NCBI GenBank assembly: GCA_023269295.1
Contig: JAHFTU010000002.1
Span: 1-22,848 of the forward strand
From: Candidatus Woesearchaeota archaeon
GTDB taxonomy: Archaea; Nanobdellota; Nanobdellia; Woesearchaeales; UBA10216
DNA: 22,848 nt
Reading direction: 5' to 3'
How positions within the stretch are numbered: the first letter of the stretch is position 1; every line of letters starts with the position of its first letter. Below the pieces are notes generated by a model, which saw only the letters and a list, made by a program, of their open reading frames with translations, was not told the origin of the DNA and made no database searches. The translations under genes were made by a program, and so were the position numbers. This document shows, piece by piece, positions 1 to 7,551 of the stretch.

Positions 1-1586
1 CTGGACTCTGATTTGCCTGAGGCAATGACGTCGTCTATCCTCAAAATCATGCCGGCTACCTCACTTGCTGAGCTTATGGCCTGTGTTTTGACCTTGAGCG
101 GCTCAAGCACGCCCTCTTTCCAGGCATCCATCACCTTTCCTGTGAATACGTCTATGCCTGCCCACTTCCTGCCTTTGTCGTGCTGGGCCTTGAGCTCGGT
201 CATGAGGTCTATCGGGTCAAGCCCTGAGTTCTCAGCCAGTGTCTTTGGTATGATTTCAATTGCCTCGGCGAACGCTTTTACTGCGAGCTGCTCCCTTCCT
301 GAGAGCGACTCTGCAAACCTTCTGAGCTGCATTGCAAGTTCTGTCTCGGTTGCGCCAGCTCCAGAGACCACTTTTCCGCTTGTCAGCGCTGAGGCAACGT
401 CGCCAATTGCGTCTTCAACTGCCCTTTTGACTTCGTCAGCAACGTGCTCAGTGCCTCCCCTGATTAGCAGGGTGACTGCCTTTGCGTTCTTGCACTCCTT
501 GACAAATGTCATGTCCTCGTCGCCAACCTTCTTGGCTTCAACAACTCCAGCTGCGCCCAAATCAGAAGCTGAGAGGTCATCCAGGCTCGTGGCTATCTTT
601 GCGCCGGTTGCCCTTGCGAGCTTCTCCATGTCGCTCTTGCTTACCCTTCTGGCAGCGTACATGCCTTTCTTTGCCATGAAGTGCTGGGCAAGGTCGTCAA
701 TGCCTTTTTGGCAGAAGACAACGTTGGCTCCTGATTTTGCTATCTTCTCCACTTTTTCGCGGATTATTTTCTCTTCCATGTCAATGAAGCCCTGGAGCTG
801 GCTTGGGTCTGTAATCTGTATCTTGGCCTCTGTCTCTGTGCTTTTGACTTCAACAGCAACGTCAATCAGCAGCACTTTAGCATTCTTTACAACGTCAGCC
901 ATGCCAGGGTGGACTTTTTCCTTGTCAAGAATTATGCCTTCAACAAGCTCAGAATCCTCCACAGAGCCGCCAACCTTTTTTTCTATCTTGATGTTGTCCT
1001 TGTTGACGACCAACTTGCCGTCCTTCAGGTCAGCTACGTCCCTTACTGCCTTGACTGCAAGCTTTGCTAGGAGCTCTTTTGCCTTTTCAGCGCCCTTGCC
1101 TGTCATTGCAGTCATTGCAATCTTTTCAAGCATCTCTGTGTCCTTGTCTGTGATTGGCTCTGCCATTTTGTTCAGGATTTCAAGCGATTTTTCAGCGGCA
1201 ATCCTGTAGCCCCTTACAATAAGGGTTGGGTGGATGTCCTGCTCGAGCAGGTCCTCTGCTTTCTTGAGCAACTCGCCTGCGATAACTACTGCGGTTGTTG
1301 TGCCGTCGCCAATCTCAGCTTCCTGGGTCTTGGCCACTTCAACAATCATCTTTGCAGCAGGGTGCTCAACATTCATTTCCTCAAGAATCGTTACTCCATC
1401 GTTGGTGATGACTATGTCCCCGAGGTTGTCAACGAGCATCTTGTCCATTCCTTTAGGGCCAAGCGTTGTCCTCACTGTCTCGGCAACTGCCTTTGCTGCC
1501 ATGATGTTTGCCCTCTGAGCCGACCTGCCGGTTGTCCTCTGGCTGCCTTCAGGCAAGATAAAGATTGGTTGTATCTGGTTTCCCAT
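1..1586 (-). CDS. Thermosome subunit (group II chaperonin), 3' end outside window
   Basis: ATP-dependent cytosolic protein-folding chaperonin subunit, expected to assemble into a double-ring complex. The reverse-strand translation starts MGNQIQPIFILPEGSQRTTG and shows the equatorial-domain signatures of group II chaperonins: T-L-G-P-K-G-M-D-K-M-L, N-D-G-V-T-I-L, and G-D-G-T-T-T-A-V-V for ATP binding. Further on, G-A-T-E-T-E-L-A is followed by A-E-A-I-E-I-I-P-K-T-L-A-E-N-S-G-L-D-P-I. About 528 codons lie in the window; the family is usually 540-560 residues, so only the short C-terminal tail is missing. The start is fixed by a strong GGAGGT Shine-Dalgarno at 1595-1600, 8 nt upstream of ATG (1584-1586). 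It lies downstream of a DUF3467 gene on the same strand, separated by two tandem hairpins. The identity is secure; which paralogue (alpha, beta and so on) cannot be told. Confidence 0.97.
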   Translation of the reverse strand, partial: MGNQIQPIFILPEGSQRTTGRSAQRANIMAAKAVAETVRTTLGPKGMDKMLVDNLGDIVITNDGVTILEEMNVEHPAAKMIVEVAKTQEAEIGDGTTTAVVIAGELLKKAEDLLEQDIHPTLIVRGYRIAAEKSLEILNKMAEPITDKDTEMLEKIAMTAMTGKGAEKAKELLAKLAVKAVRDVADLKDGKLVVNKDNIKIEKKVGGSVEDSELVEGIILDKEKVHPGMADVVKNAKVLLIDVAVEVKSTETEAKIQITDPSQLQGFIDMEEKIIREKVEKIAKSGANVVFCQKGIDDLAQHFMAKKGMYAARRVSKSDMEKLARATGAKIATSLDDLSASDLGAAGVVEAKKVGDEDMTFVKECKNAKAVTLLIRGGTEHVADEVKRAVEDAIGDVASALTSGKVVSGAGATETELAMQLRRFAESLSGREQLAVKAFAEAIEIIPKTLAENSGLDPIDLMTELKAQHDKGRKWAGIDVFTGKVMDAWKEGVLEPLKVKTQAISSASEVAGMILRIDDVIASGKSES

Positions 1587-1623
1587 TTTCTTCTACCTCC
1601 GTATGATCGTTTTTTGATTGACC

Positions 1624-1674
1624 CCCAAGTCGCCTTTGGCGACTGGGCCCAATCTTGCTTTGGCAAGATTTGGG
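1624..1674. repeat. Two tandem hairpins between DUF3467 and thermosome genes
   Basis: Two back-to-back inverted repeats. The first pairs AGTCGCC (1628-1634) with GGCGACT (1638-1644) around a TTT loop. The second pairs AATCTTGC (1651-1658) with GCAAGATT (1663-1670) around a 4-nt loop. Each is flanked by CCC on the left and GGG on the right, giving a second short stem after a bulge. On the thermosome strand they fall in the intercistronic leader, ending about 25 nt before the Shine-Dalgarno. The plus strand has a T-run after the second hairpin, but no plus-strand gene ends here, so a simple terminator is not obvious. A processing or stability element, or a mobile repeat, is possible. Confidence 0.7.
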
Positions 1675-1694
1675 TTTTTCCTAAAAAGGTCATA

Positions 1695-2048
1695 TTATCC
1701 AAAGTATTCCTGCTTGGCTTCTTTCTTGCCGGCCTTTCCTGCCTCTTTCTCAAGCTTTAGCAGGGCTGCTGGCTTGGTTATCTTGCCGTGCCTTTTCTCA
1801 TACCTTGCTATGTTTTCCTTGAGCACGTTGATGAACTCAAGCGCAAGGTAAGGGTCAAGAAGTATGACGCTGTGGCTCATGATTAATCTGGGCTGCTGTG
1901 ACGTGTTTCCGTCAATCCTCGGCGCAGTCCTCGTGAAGTCAATGACAAACCGAAGGGGGTTATGGCTTACGCTTACCTGGTCTGCGAAGAACTCTGTGCC
2001 GTTCTGCACTTCAACATTAACCTGCTGCTGCCCATCAGTCTGTTCCAT
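1695..2048 (-). CDS. DUF3467 family protein
   Basis: A 117-aa protein of unknown biochemical function. The central part reads H-N-P-L-R-F-V-I-D-F-T-R-T-A-P-R, followed by L-I-M-S-H-S-V-I-L-L-D-P-Y-L-A-L-E-F, which is the pattern of the small DUF3467 family found widely in archaea and some bacteria. The C-terminal 30 residues are Lys/Glu/Ala rich and probably disordered or helical. The start is supported by a GGGTGAG ribosome binding site just upstream, and a TATA box lies at 2167-2174. It precedes the thermosome gene in the same direction and may be co-transcribed with it, though the tandem hairpins separate them. The family call rests on pattern recognition. Confidence 0.8.
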   Translation of the reverse strand: MEQTDGQQQVNVEVQNGTEFFADQVSVSHNPLRFVIDFTRTAPRIDGNTSQQPRLIMSHSVILLDPYLALEFINVLKENIARYEKRHGKITKPAALLKLEKEAGKAGKKEAKQEYFG

Positions 2049-2166
2049 TCAACTCACCCTTTGCGTTTTTATCAGAGCTCAGCCATTCACCGCTGCAGCC
2101 ACACCCGCACCGACGGAGAACCACTAAACAAAACCCCAAACCTGCAGAAAAGTAAACAACAGGTTC

Positions 2167-2174
2167 TATTTAAA
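2167..2174 (-). promoter_or_regulatory. TATA box for the DUF3467 gene
   Basis: On the minus strand the sequence reads CTTTAAATAG. The predicted start about 26 bp downstream (near 2142-2145) would leave a leader of about 95 nt before the ATG at 2048. It faces away from the plus-strand TATA box at 2198-2205, so this is a divergent promoter region. Confidence 0.45.
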
Positions 2175-2197
2175 GTTAACGGTTTTGAATCAGTAAG

Positions 2198-2205
2198 TTT
2201 TAAAA
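2198..2205 (+). promoter_or_regulatory. TATA box for the DUF5678 gene
   Basis: TTTTAAAA is centred about 28 bp upstream of the ATG at 2230, the spacing expected for an archaeal promoter giving a leaderless or nearly leaderless mRNA. There is no Shine-Dalgarno before the ATG, which agrees with this. Confidence 0.5.
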
Positions 2206-2229
2206 GCTTATCATGACACGCATTAGGTT

Positions 2230-2424
2230 ATGGCGGACAACTATGGTTACTTCATGAAAGCTGACCTGAGCGGTTACCTAGGCGAATGGATTGCCATTTG
2301 CGATGAAAAGATAGTTGCTCATGGAGCTAGTGCTAAGAAGGTTTTTGAGGAAGCGAAGCACAAATGCCCAAGCGAGAAGCCTCTCCTAACGCGCGTGCCT
2401 GAGAAGGACACAATGATTTTCTAA
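2230..2424 (+). CDS. DUF5678-like small protein
   Basis: A 64-aa protein. The segment Y-L-G-E-W-I-A-I-C-D-E-K-I-V-A-H-G-A-S-A-K-K-V-F-E-E-A followed by L-L-T-R-V-P-E-K-D fits the DUF5678 pattern: a W-[IV]-A-[IV] strand, a [VI]-[VI]-A-x-G strand, an A-K-x-[VA] helix and a final V-P strand. Family members are short archaeal and bacterial proteins, often encoded beside a retropepsin-like protein, as here. Function is unknown. The next gene starts 1 nt after its stop, so the two are translationally linked. The start is set by the TATA box 28 bp upstream. Confidence 0.75.
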   Translation: MADNYGYFMKADLSGYLGEWIAICDEKIVAHGASAKKVFEEAKHKCPSEKPLLTRVPEKDTMIF

Positions 2425-2425
2425 A

Positions 2426-2707
2426 ATGGCAATTGCATTCAGATATAAAAGCGTTAAGCGTCCTGACGGCAGTTTTGTAAAAGCACCTTTAGTTCCTGTT
2501 ACCTTTATTGGCAAGGAGAGCTTTGATACATTTGCATTAATAGATTCAGGAGCTGATATATCTGCTATGCCTAGAGAAACTGCCGAAATTTTAGGACTCA
2601 ACATTAAAGGTGAGGTAAGCACCGCATACGGAATTGGTGGAAAAGTAAACTCAATTCAGACAATTACAACGCCCATCGCCACCGGCATAAGTTCAACCAG
2701 TATCTGA
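2426..2707 (+). CDS. Retropepsin-like aspartyl protease, C-terminally truncated, probably frameshifted
   Basis: A 93-aa protein with the retropepsin active-site loop A-L-I-D-S-G-A-D-I-S-A-M-P (D-S-G motif near residues 41-43), then A-E-I-L-G-L-N-I and the flap-like A-Y-G-I-G-G-K-V. Stand-alone proteases of this type usually run about 120-140 residues and end in a strand plus an L-G-R-D-like motif. Here the frame stops early, but downstream pieces look like the missing end in other frames: G-H-K-F-N in one (from about 2683), then S-D-D-G-R-R-I-V-L in another, closing with TAA at 2754-2756. Two small indels would join them, so the gene looks damaged or contains sequence errors. A functional shortened protein cannot be excluded. 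Confidence 0.65.
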   Translation: MAIAFRYKSVKRPDGSFVKAPLVPVTFIGKESFDTFALIDSGADISAMPRETAEILGLNIKGEVSTAYGIGGKVNSIQTITTPIATGISSTSI

Positions 2708-2821
2708 TGATGGTCGCCGTATTGTTCTGCACCTTTTTTCCCTAATCTTAGCTTAAACATTCTTAAATTAAGCATTCCAAAGTTCATTCTGGAAGTGCTG
2801 GGTTAATAAAACTTTGCAGGG

Positions 2822-5374
2822 TCATATGGTTTTGAACGGTTGGTAAGCCACCTTAACATTTCCGTGAGGCGCGTTTATAGTTAGCCTGAAATCTGATTTC
2901 GTTGGCGGGCTAGTTTTTCCTTTTAGTGGCGCATAGACGTTGCCATTTGTTCTTGCCATGTTTTCCACTGTTGCTGTGCCAGCACTCACAACCAGTTCTA
3001 TAGATTCTCTTAGCACTAAGTTAACGTTGCCGTATTCAACGTTTATTTGCCCGTCAACAAAGCCCACTTCCCCAGTTACGTCACCAACAAGCGTTTCCAA
3101 GCTCAGAAATATATTTGGTTTTAAGTGCAGTGAGCCGTGCAGGTTTTCTATTGTCAGCGTGTTCTTTCCACGTTTAGGCTCCTGCCCTTTTGCAATCTTT
3201 TCCGTAACTTCTGTTTCTGTCTCTGGCGTGGCTATTGCCGCAATCAGTAGTTGGTTATCCTTGTAAGATTCGGAGAATCGGTCTGGCGTGATTTTGGTGT
3301 AAAACCCTGACATGCTTGTCTCTGTTGGGTGGTTTGAAAGTGTAACAGTGCCAAGATTTCCTTTTACCATGACCTCTTCTACATCATCGTCACCACCGTC
3401 AAACCTTTCTTTGTAATCAGTCAGCTTAGGAAACATTCCAATAAAGCTTCCAGCACCAACAACTGCTAATGCGCGCTTCCTTAATTCAACAATCTGTCTG
3501 TAACGCGGAATTTGGAAAGCGTTGTTTACCTGCACCTTGCTGGGCTTGGTTGCTTCCTCTGCGAGTCTGTCCAATTCTGTTAAGGCTTCTTCAAGCTTTC
3601 CGGTTGCATCGTAATTCATTAAAGGCCTAAAATCTAAGCTTCTGTACCTTTTTTCTTCCGGTTGCATGTTCGGCATGAAGCCAGTCTTTTTCGGCCTCAA
3701 TGGCTCTAATGCCTCTTCGAGGGTTAATCCGTTGGAGACAGATTTCAATAACAGTCGAGCCGCTTCAAAATCAGGATTTGTCTCTAGGGCTTGCATGTAG
3801 TGCTGCATTGCCGGCTTTTTCATTCCCTGCTTCTGATAAATTACCCCGAGGTAAAGCATTGATAACACGTCAGAACCTCCTGTTTGTCTCAGGATGTTGT
3901 CAAGGAAGTCTCTCTTTGCTTCCTCAAGGCTTTCAGGGCTTCCCTGCCAAAACTTGGCAACAGCAAGGTTTCTTCTTATCTCAGCATTATACTCGTTCTC
4001 TTGGACTCCGAGCCCGAAAAACCTGGCTGCTTCCGCAATTTTTCCTTGCGCAGCATTGGCTGCGCCGAAATAGTTGTTTTTTGTGTGTTCGAAATGGCCT
4101 GCAATTGAATGCTCAAGCTGCTTTGCTGCTTCTTCCCATCTGCCCATAGCAAACAGCAGGTTGCCTAAATCATAATGGGCAATCCAGTCGTTAGGGAACT
4201 GCTTGGCTGCTCCTTGCAAAACCTCAACAGCTTTGGTAGCATCGCCTCTTAATTTGTAATAATCCTTTGCCAACTGTGTCCATTCGCTAACAGATTCTAC
4301 TTTTACCGACCTTAGCAGTTGCTCGGCAAGCACAAACCCGTCATCAGTTCCTTCATGCCTTTGCAAATAGTACAAAAAAAGCGCTGCTTTTACATCAGCG
4401 GGATTAGTGGCAACTATGCGTTTTTGATGCTCAATTTTTGCACTTGCTTTAGCGGCAGCTTCCTTAGTGTACTTCAAACTATCCTTAGCACTGTGATGGT
4501 GCGGGTCTGCCTCAAGAACTTCATGGAAAAGCTGCACAGCCTTCTCTGACAAGGTTGCAGAGTGCATACCTGCAGACCTTATAGCTTCTGCATGATCGTA
4601 AAGCGTTTTCACATCAGGCCCAAGCTCTGCTATTGCTTCCTCATAACGTTTGCTTGCTTCCTTATGGTTCCTGTGTCTTGCATGTTCTGCATTTATCAAA
4701 GCAGCAACTGCTTTTTCGCTGGGCTCAAAAGACCTTTTTGATATTACGGTAAGAAGAGGATTGTTATCCAAAGCGACTTCCTCTGTTAAATCTATCCCGA
4801 AGCCGTTGCTGTACTGCGGTAGAACGCGAATCTCTTTCTTTCCACCTTCCTTGTCAGCAACAGCGACTGCAACAGAATATAATCTTCCAGTACCTGGCAT
4901 TACTGGCTCATCCATTCCGTCAACCCAGCGAAATGCCGGGAAATCAATATCGTCAAAAACAACCTTCGCTTCCAAGCCGAATTTCGTTGCAAGCATAGCG
5001 TAAACTGCTGCCTGGTTCAGCTCGCCTGCCTTGTATCGCTGGGAAACATCAACGCCTTTATGTTTTGGAAGGTCATTAACCATGTGTGTTAAGTAGTCAA
5101 CGCCTTTGCTTTCAAAAACAAGGTTAGTGTCGTGAGCAAGTACTACTTCTGTGACGAAATTTTCTTGCATCCAGTCATAAATTGTTTTCGCCCAGTAAAT
5201 GGGATCTCCATGAGTTATTTGCTTAGGCTGCGCCGGCGCAAATACGCCAAACCTTCTTTTTCGCTGCTGCGGTAGCTGGTGTGTCGGACTGTAGTGTGCA
5301 GCGAACTGCCTAATCTCTTCAACAGCCCGTTCAACGAACTTTTCCTCAACTCCCAACAACTGTTCGAGGCTCAT
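2822..5374 (-). CDS. Large protein: transglutaminase-like region, TPR repeats, adhesin-like beta domain
   Basis: About 850 residues and the last gene of operon 1. Residues ~55-145 resemble a transglutaminase-like fold (Y-K-A-G-E-L-N-Q-A-A-V-Y-A-M-L-A-T-K-F-G-L-E-A-K-V-V), but the position of the usual catalytic Cys is Leu, so this part is probably non-enzymatic. Residues ~225-560 are helical TPR repeats (for example W-I-A-H-Y-D-L-G-N-L-L-F-A-M-G-R-W-E-E-A-A), a protein-interaction scaffold. A charged linker follows, then from ~680 to the end short beta repeats such as G-N-L-G-T-V-T-L and I-N-V-E-Y-G-N-V-N-L, like DUF4097 adhesin-type domains. The longest frame starts at GTG (5383), but GGTGG followed 7 nt later by ATG (5374) matches sites used elsewhere here, so ATG is preferred; it lies 1 nt after the AAA+ stop. 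No signal peptide is seen. Function unknown; probably works with the upstream ATPase. Confidence 0.85.
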   Translation of the reverse strand: MSLEQLLGVEEKFVERAVEEIRQFAAHYSPTHQLPQQRKRRFGVFAPAQPKQITHGDPIYWAKTIYDWMQENFVTEVVLAHDTNLVFESKGVDYLTHMVNDLPKHKGVDVSQRYKAGELNQAAVYAMLATKFGLEAKVVFDDIDFPAFRWVDGMDEPVMPGTGRLYSVAVAVADKEGGKKEIRVLPQYSNGFGIDLTEEVALDNNPLLTVISKRSFEPSEKAVAALINAEHARHRNHKEASKRYEEAIAELGPDVKTLYDHAEAIRSAGMHSATLSEKAVQLFHEVLEADPHHHSAKDSLKYTKEAAAKASAKIEHQKRIVATNPADVKAALFLYYLQRHEGTDDGFVLAEQLLRSVKVESVSEWTQLAKDYYKLRGDATKAVEVLQGAAKQFPNDWIAHYDLGNLLFAMGRWEEAAKQLEHSIAGHFEHTKNNYFGAANAAQGKIAEAARFFGLGVQENEYNAEIRRNLAVAKFWQGSPESLEEAKRDFLDNILRQTGGSDVLSMLYLGVIYQKQGMKKPAMQHYMQALETNPDFEAARLLLKSVSNGLTLEEALEPLRPKKTGFMPNMQPEEKRYRSLDFRPLMNYDATGKLEEALTELDRLAEEATKPSKVQVNNAFQIPRYRQIVELRKRALAVVGAGSFIGMFPKLTDYKERFDGGDDDVEEVMVKGNLGTVTLSNHPTETSMSGFYTKITPDRFSESYKDNQLLIAAIATPETETEVTEKIAKGQEPKRGKNTLTIENLHGSLHLKPNIFLSLETLVGDVTGEVGFVDGQINVEYGNVNLVLRESIELVVSAGTATVENMARTNGNVYAPLKGKTSPPTKSDFRLTINAPHGNVKVAYQPFKTI

Positions 5375-5375
5375 T

Positions 5376-6959
5376 TCAGCCACCTTGGCGCTTAAACCCT
5401 ATAGGCCCTTTGCCGCTGCCGTCTCCTTTTTGCCTTATGTATTGATGAATTTCGGCTTCTAGATCAGAATCTGTTGTCATCACAACACTTTTCTGCCCTG
5501 CAGCTGTAGCTTGCCTGAAAGCCTTTTGCCTCGTGTTGCGCATTACGGCAGCAATATCTGCCCCTGAGAACTTTTCTGTGGATTTTGCCAGCGCAGCGTA
5601 GTCTATTGCTGCATCAAAGAGCCGGGTTTCGGCTTCTTTTTCAAGCGTTTCCTGCGTAACCTGAAATATCGCAGTCCTTGCTTCCAAGTCTGGCAACGGG
5701 ACTTCTATCTTTACGAACCTCCCAGCTCTGGTGGCACTTTCGTCCATTTCTCGCAGCCTGTTAGTTGCCCCTACAATCCACACATTCGTGATCTTCTTGC
5801 TTTCAAAGCCGTCCATGTACTGGTTGAACAGGTTGACAAGCTCTATCTTTACGTCGTGTGCAGTGCCTCTTTGCGGGAACACCGAGTCAAGCTCATCAAT
5901 GAACAGAATAACTGGCTTTTTCGTCTTGTCCGCTCTCTGCTGCGCTTCCTCAAAAGCAGCCTTCAACGCTTTTGGTGAGTCGCCAACATACTTTTGCAGC
6001 ATGTCAGACGCATTGTAATAAATGAATTCGGCTCCTGATTCCCCAGCCAAAGCTTTGCCGAACAGGGTTTTGCCTGTTCCAGGAGGCCCGTGAATCAGCA
6101 CGCCTTTTGATGGAGTGTAGCCGTGCCTCTTCGCTTCCGTAGGATTCTTTATTGCCAGCAGAAAATCGCCAAGCTGTTCCTTGACGCTTTGGTAGCCGCC
6201 AACGTCGTTAAAGGTTAAACTGCTTTTTGTTGGCTGCAGAGCCTTTGTGAATTCTTCTTCACCATCTTTCTCAGAGTATGGGCTGCTGATTCCCGCGCTG
6301 TCGCTCCCTGTTGCAACAGGCTGGGCCTTTTGCCCTTTTATCCTGCTGACTTTCTCACCAAGCCTTAAGCTGAGAGTCTTGTCAGGAGGGCTTTTCCTTG
6401 CTGCCTTGTAGATACCGTTAACAACTGATTCAAGCGCTTGGGCAAAACCTGTTATCGTCTTGCCCACCTCTGCTGCTGTAAGATCTGTCGCGTCCAATGA
6501 GTAAGTTAAGGTTGCGGACTGTGATCTTCCTGAATATTGAACTGGCGTACTTCTTGGAAACTTCGTGCCGCTGCGAATATGAAGGAAAGTATCCTTTCCC
6601 ACTTCAGCTACTGAAAATCCTGCCTTTTTAACAAGGTCTGTATCAACTGGCAGGTTTGATTTGCTGCCGTCCCCTTCAATAACAGCTTCCAAAGTGTAAG
6701 AGGGAACAAAGCCTGTGATTCTTTTCACAAGCTGTTTTGAAGCATCCAAACTATAACCGTAAACGTCGTTTCGCTTAGTCTTAATTATCACACTCACTTC
6801 CTGCACAGGAGACTGGCCGATTGCAGCCCTTCCCAACCTGTACTCCCCTTCCGAACCGGAAACAGCCTTCTCAACAATCCTGTCAAGTCCTCTTACTTCC
6901 ACATGAAAGTTGGGCTCGTAATTTCCCTTTCCAATTATTGGCAACTGAGACAGTCTCAT
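5376..6959 (-). CDS. AAA+ ATPase with novel N-domain (operon 1 copy)
   Basis: A 527-aa ATPase of the Cdc48/SpoVK/FtsH type. Walker A G-P-P-G-T-G-K-T is at ~291-298, Walker B I-L-F-I-D-E-L-D at ~351-358, sensor 1 G-A-T-N at ~397-400, arginine fingers in A-T-R-A-G-R-F at 411 and 414, and the C-terminal small-domain signature F-S-G-A-D-I-A at ~464-470. All key residues are present, so it should hydrolyse ATP and form a hexamer. The ~240-residue N-domain begins L-P-I-I-G-K-G-N-Y-E-P-N-F and matches no domain I know; it is shared with the paralogue at 12701-14242 and probably binds substrate or partner. A 4-nt ATGA overlap with the upstream gene and a GGAGG 8 nt before the ATG indicate translational coupling. 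There is no membrane segment and no protease domain, so a remodelling or unfoldase role is inferred. Confidence 0.93.
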   Translation of the reverse strand: MRLSQLPIIGKGNYEPNFHVEVRGLDRIVEKAVSGSEGEYRLGRAAIGQSPVQEVSVIIKTKRNDVYGYSLDASKQLVKRITGFVPSYTLEAVIEGDGSKSNLPVDTDLVKKAGFSVAEVGKDTFLHIRSGTKFPRSTPVQYSGRSQSATLTYSLDATDLTAAEVGKTITGFAQALESVVNGIYKAARKSPPDKTLSLRLGEKVSRIKGQKAQPVATGSDSAGISSPYSEKDGEEEFTKALQPTKSSLTFNDVGGYQSVKEQLGDFLLAIKNPTEAKRHGYTPSKGVLIHGPPGTGKTLFGKALAGESGAEFIYYNASDMLQKYVGDSPKALKAAFEEAQQRADKTKKPVILFIDELDSVFPQRGTAHDVKIELVNLFNQYMDGFESKKITNVWIVGATNRLREMDESATRAGRFVKIEVPLPDLEARTAIFQVTQETLEKEAETRLFDAAIDYAALAKSTEKFSGADIAAVMRNTRQKAFRQATAAGQKSVVMTTDSDLEAEIHQYIRQKGDGSGKGPIGFKRQGG

Positions 6960-7549
6960 GAATATGCGCCTCCAAGCATTTGGTAGTGTGGATTATGCCT
7001 GCTCACTATTTCATCAATGCCGGCTTTTAGCTGTAAAAATGCCCTTGGTGAGAGTTTGTACGTGGCTGTGCCTGAACCTTGCGTAACATCCTTGCGCCCG
7101 GTAAGTGCCACGTGCCCGAAAAGATGCCTGCTCCCAATCTTTGAGAAATCTAACTTTGCTGAAATTTCGTTTCTAACTTTGTCGAGCGGGGAATCTGGTC
7201 CTTTTATGAACCTGACGCCTTCTGGTAGCGAATAAGGAAAGGCATTATCGGGTCTGCGTATTGGGTTGATTCCTGCACTGAAGCTGATTTCGTACGTTTG
7301 CGGTAAGCTGGGCGTGCCGTAGCTCTGGACAGTAATGCAGACAGCACCGTTCTCAATGCCAACAGTGACAAGCCCTTCGTCAGGCTTCATTTGTTTAAGC
7401 GCATCTGGTACCATAATCATTTCAACTGTCATGCCCTCGAGTCCTATACGCGAAGATGGTTCACGTGACAAAAGGCTATCCAGTGTTTGCACTACCTCGT
7501 CGGCGGCATAAACCGCCTTCCAAAAATCTCTTGATTGTTCTTCCATCAT
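6956..7549 (-). CDS. Unknown 197-aa protein of operon 1
   Basis: Not recognised. The sequence is mixed alpha/beta: an N-terminal helix (F-W-K-A-V-Y-A-A-D-E-V-V-Q-T-L), central strands (G-L-V-T-V-G-I-E-N-G-A-V-C-I-T-V), and a C-terminal strand plus helix (A-T-Y-K-L-S-P-R-A-F-L-Q-L-K-A-G-I-D-E-I-V). This strand, (L/S)P turn and long helix ending resembles the end of the AAA+ N-domain just downstream, so it may be a stand-alone relative of that domain, but the match is weak. It has no signal peptide or TM segment. It begins 2 nt after the triple-HTH gene and overlaps the AAA+ start by 4 nt, so it is almost certainly co-translated with the ATPase and likely acts as its partner. Confidence 0.8.
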   Translation of the reverse strand: MMEEQSRDFWKAVYAADEVVQTLDSLLSREPSSRIGLEGMTVEMIMVPDALKQMKPDEGLVTVGIENGAVCITVQSYGTPSLPQTYEISFSAGINPIRRPDNAFPYSLPEGVRFIKGPDSPLDKVRNEISAKLDFSKIGSRHLFGHVALTGRKDVTQGSGTATYKLSPRAFLQLKAGIDEIVSRHNPHYQMLGGAYS

Positions 7550-7551
7550 TT

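Noticed and set aside
13..1209. Long plus-strand open frame of 398 codons
   Set aside because: It lies exactly antisense to the thermosome gene; its Ser/Ala/Phe-rich translation is a shadow of the chaperonin reading frame.
2049..2160. GC-rich stretch considered as a tRNA or small RNA
   Set aside because: No cloverleaf, T-loop or A/B-box pattern could be drawn; it is more simply the leader of the DUF3467 gene.
3700..4149. 149-codon plus-strand frame
   Set aside because: Antisense to the TPR region of the large operon 1 protein; no promoter or ribosome binding site.
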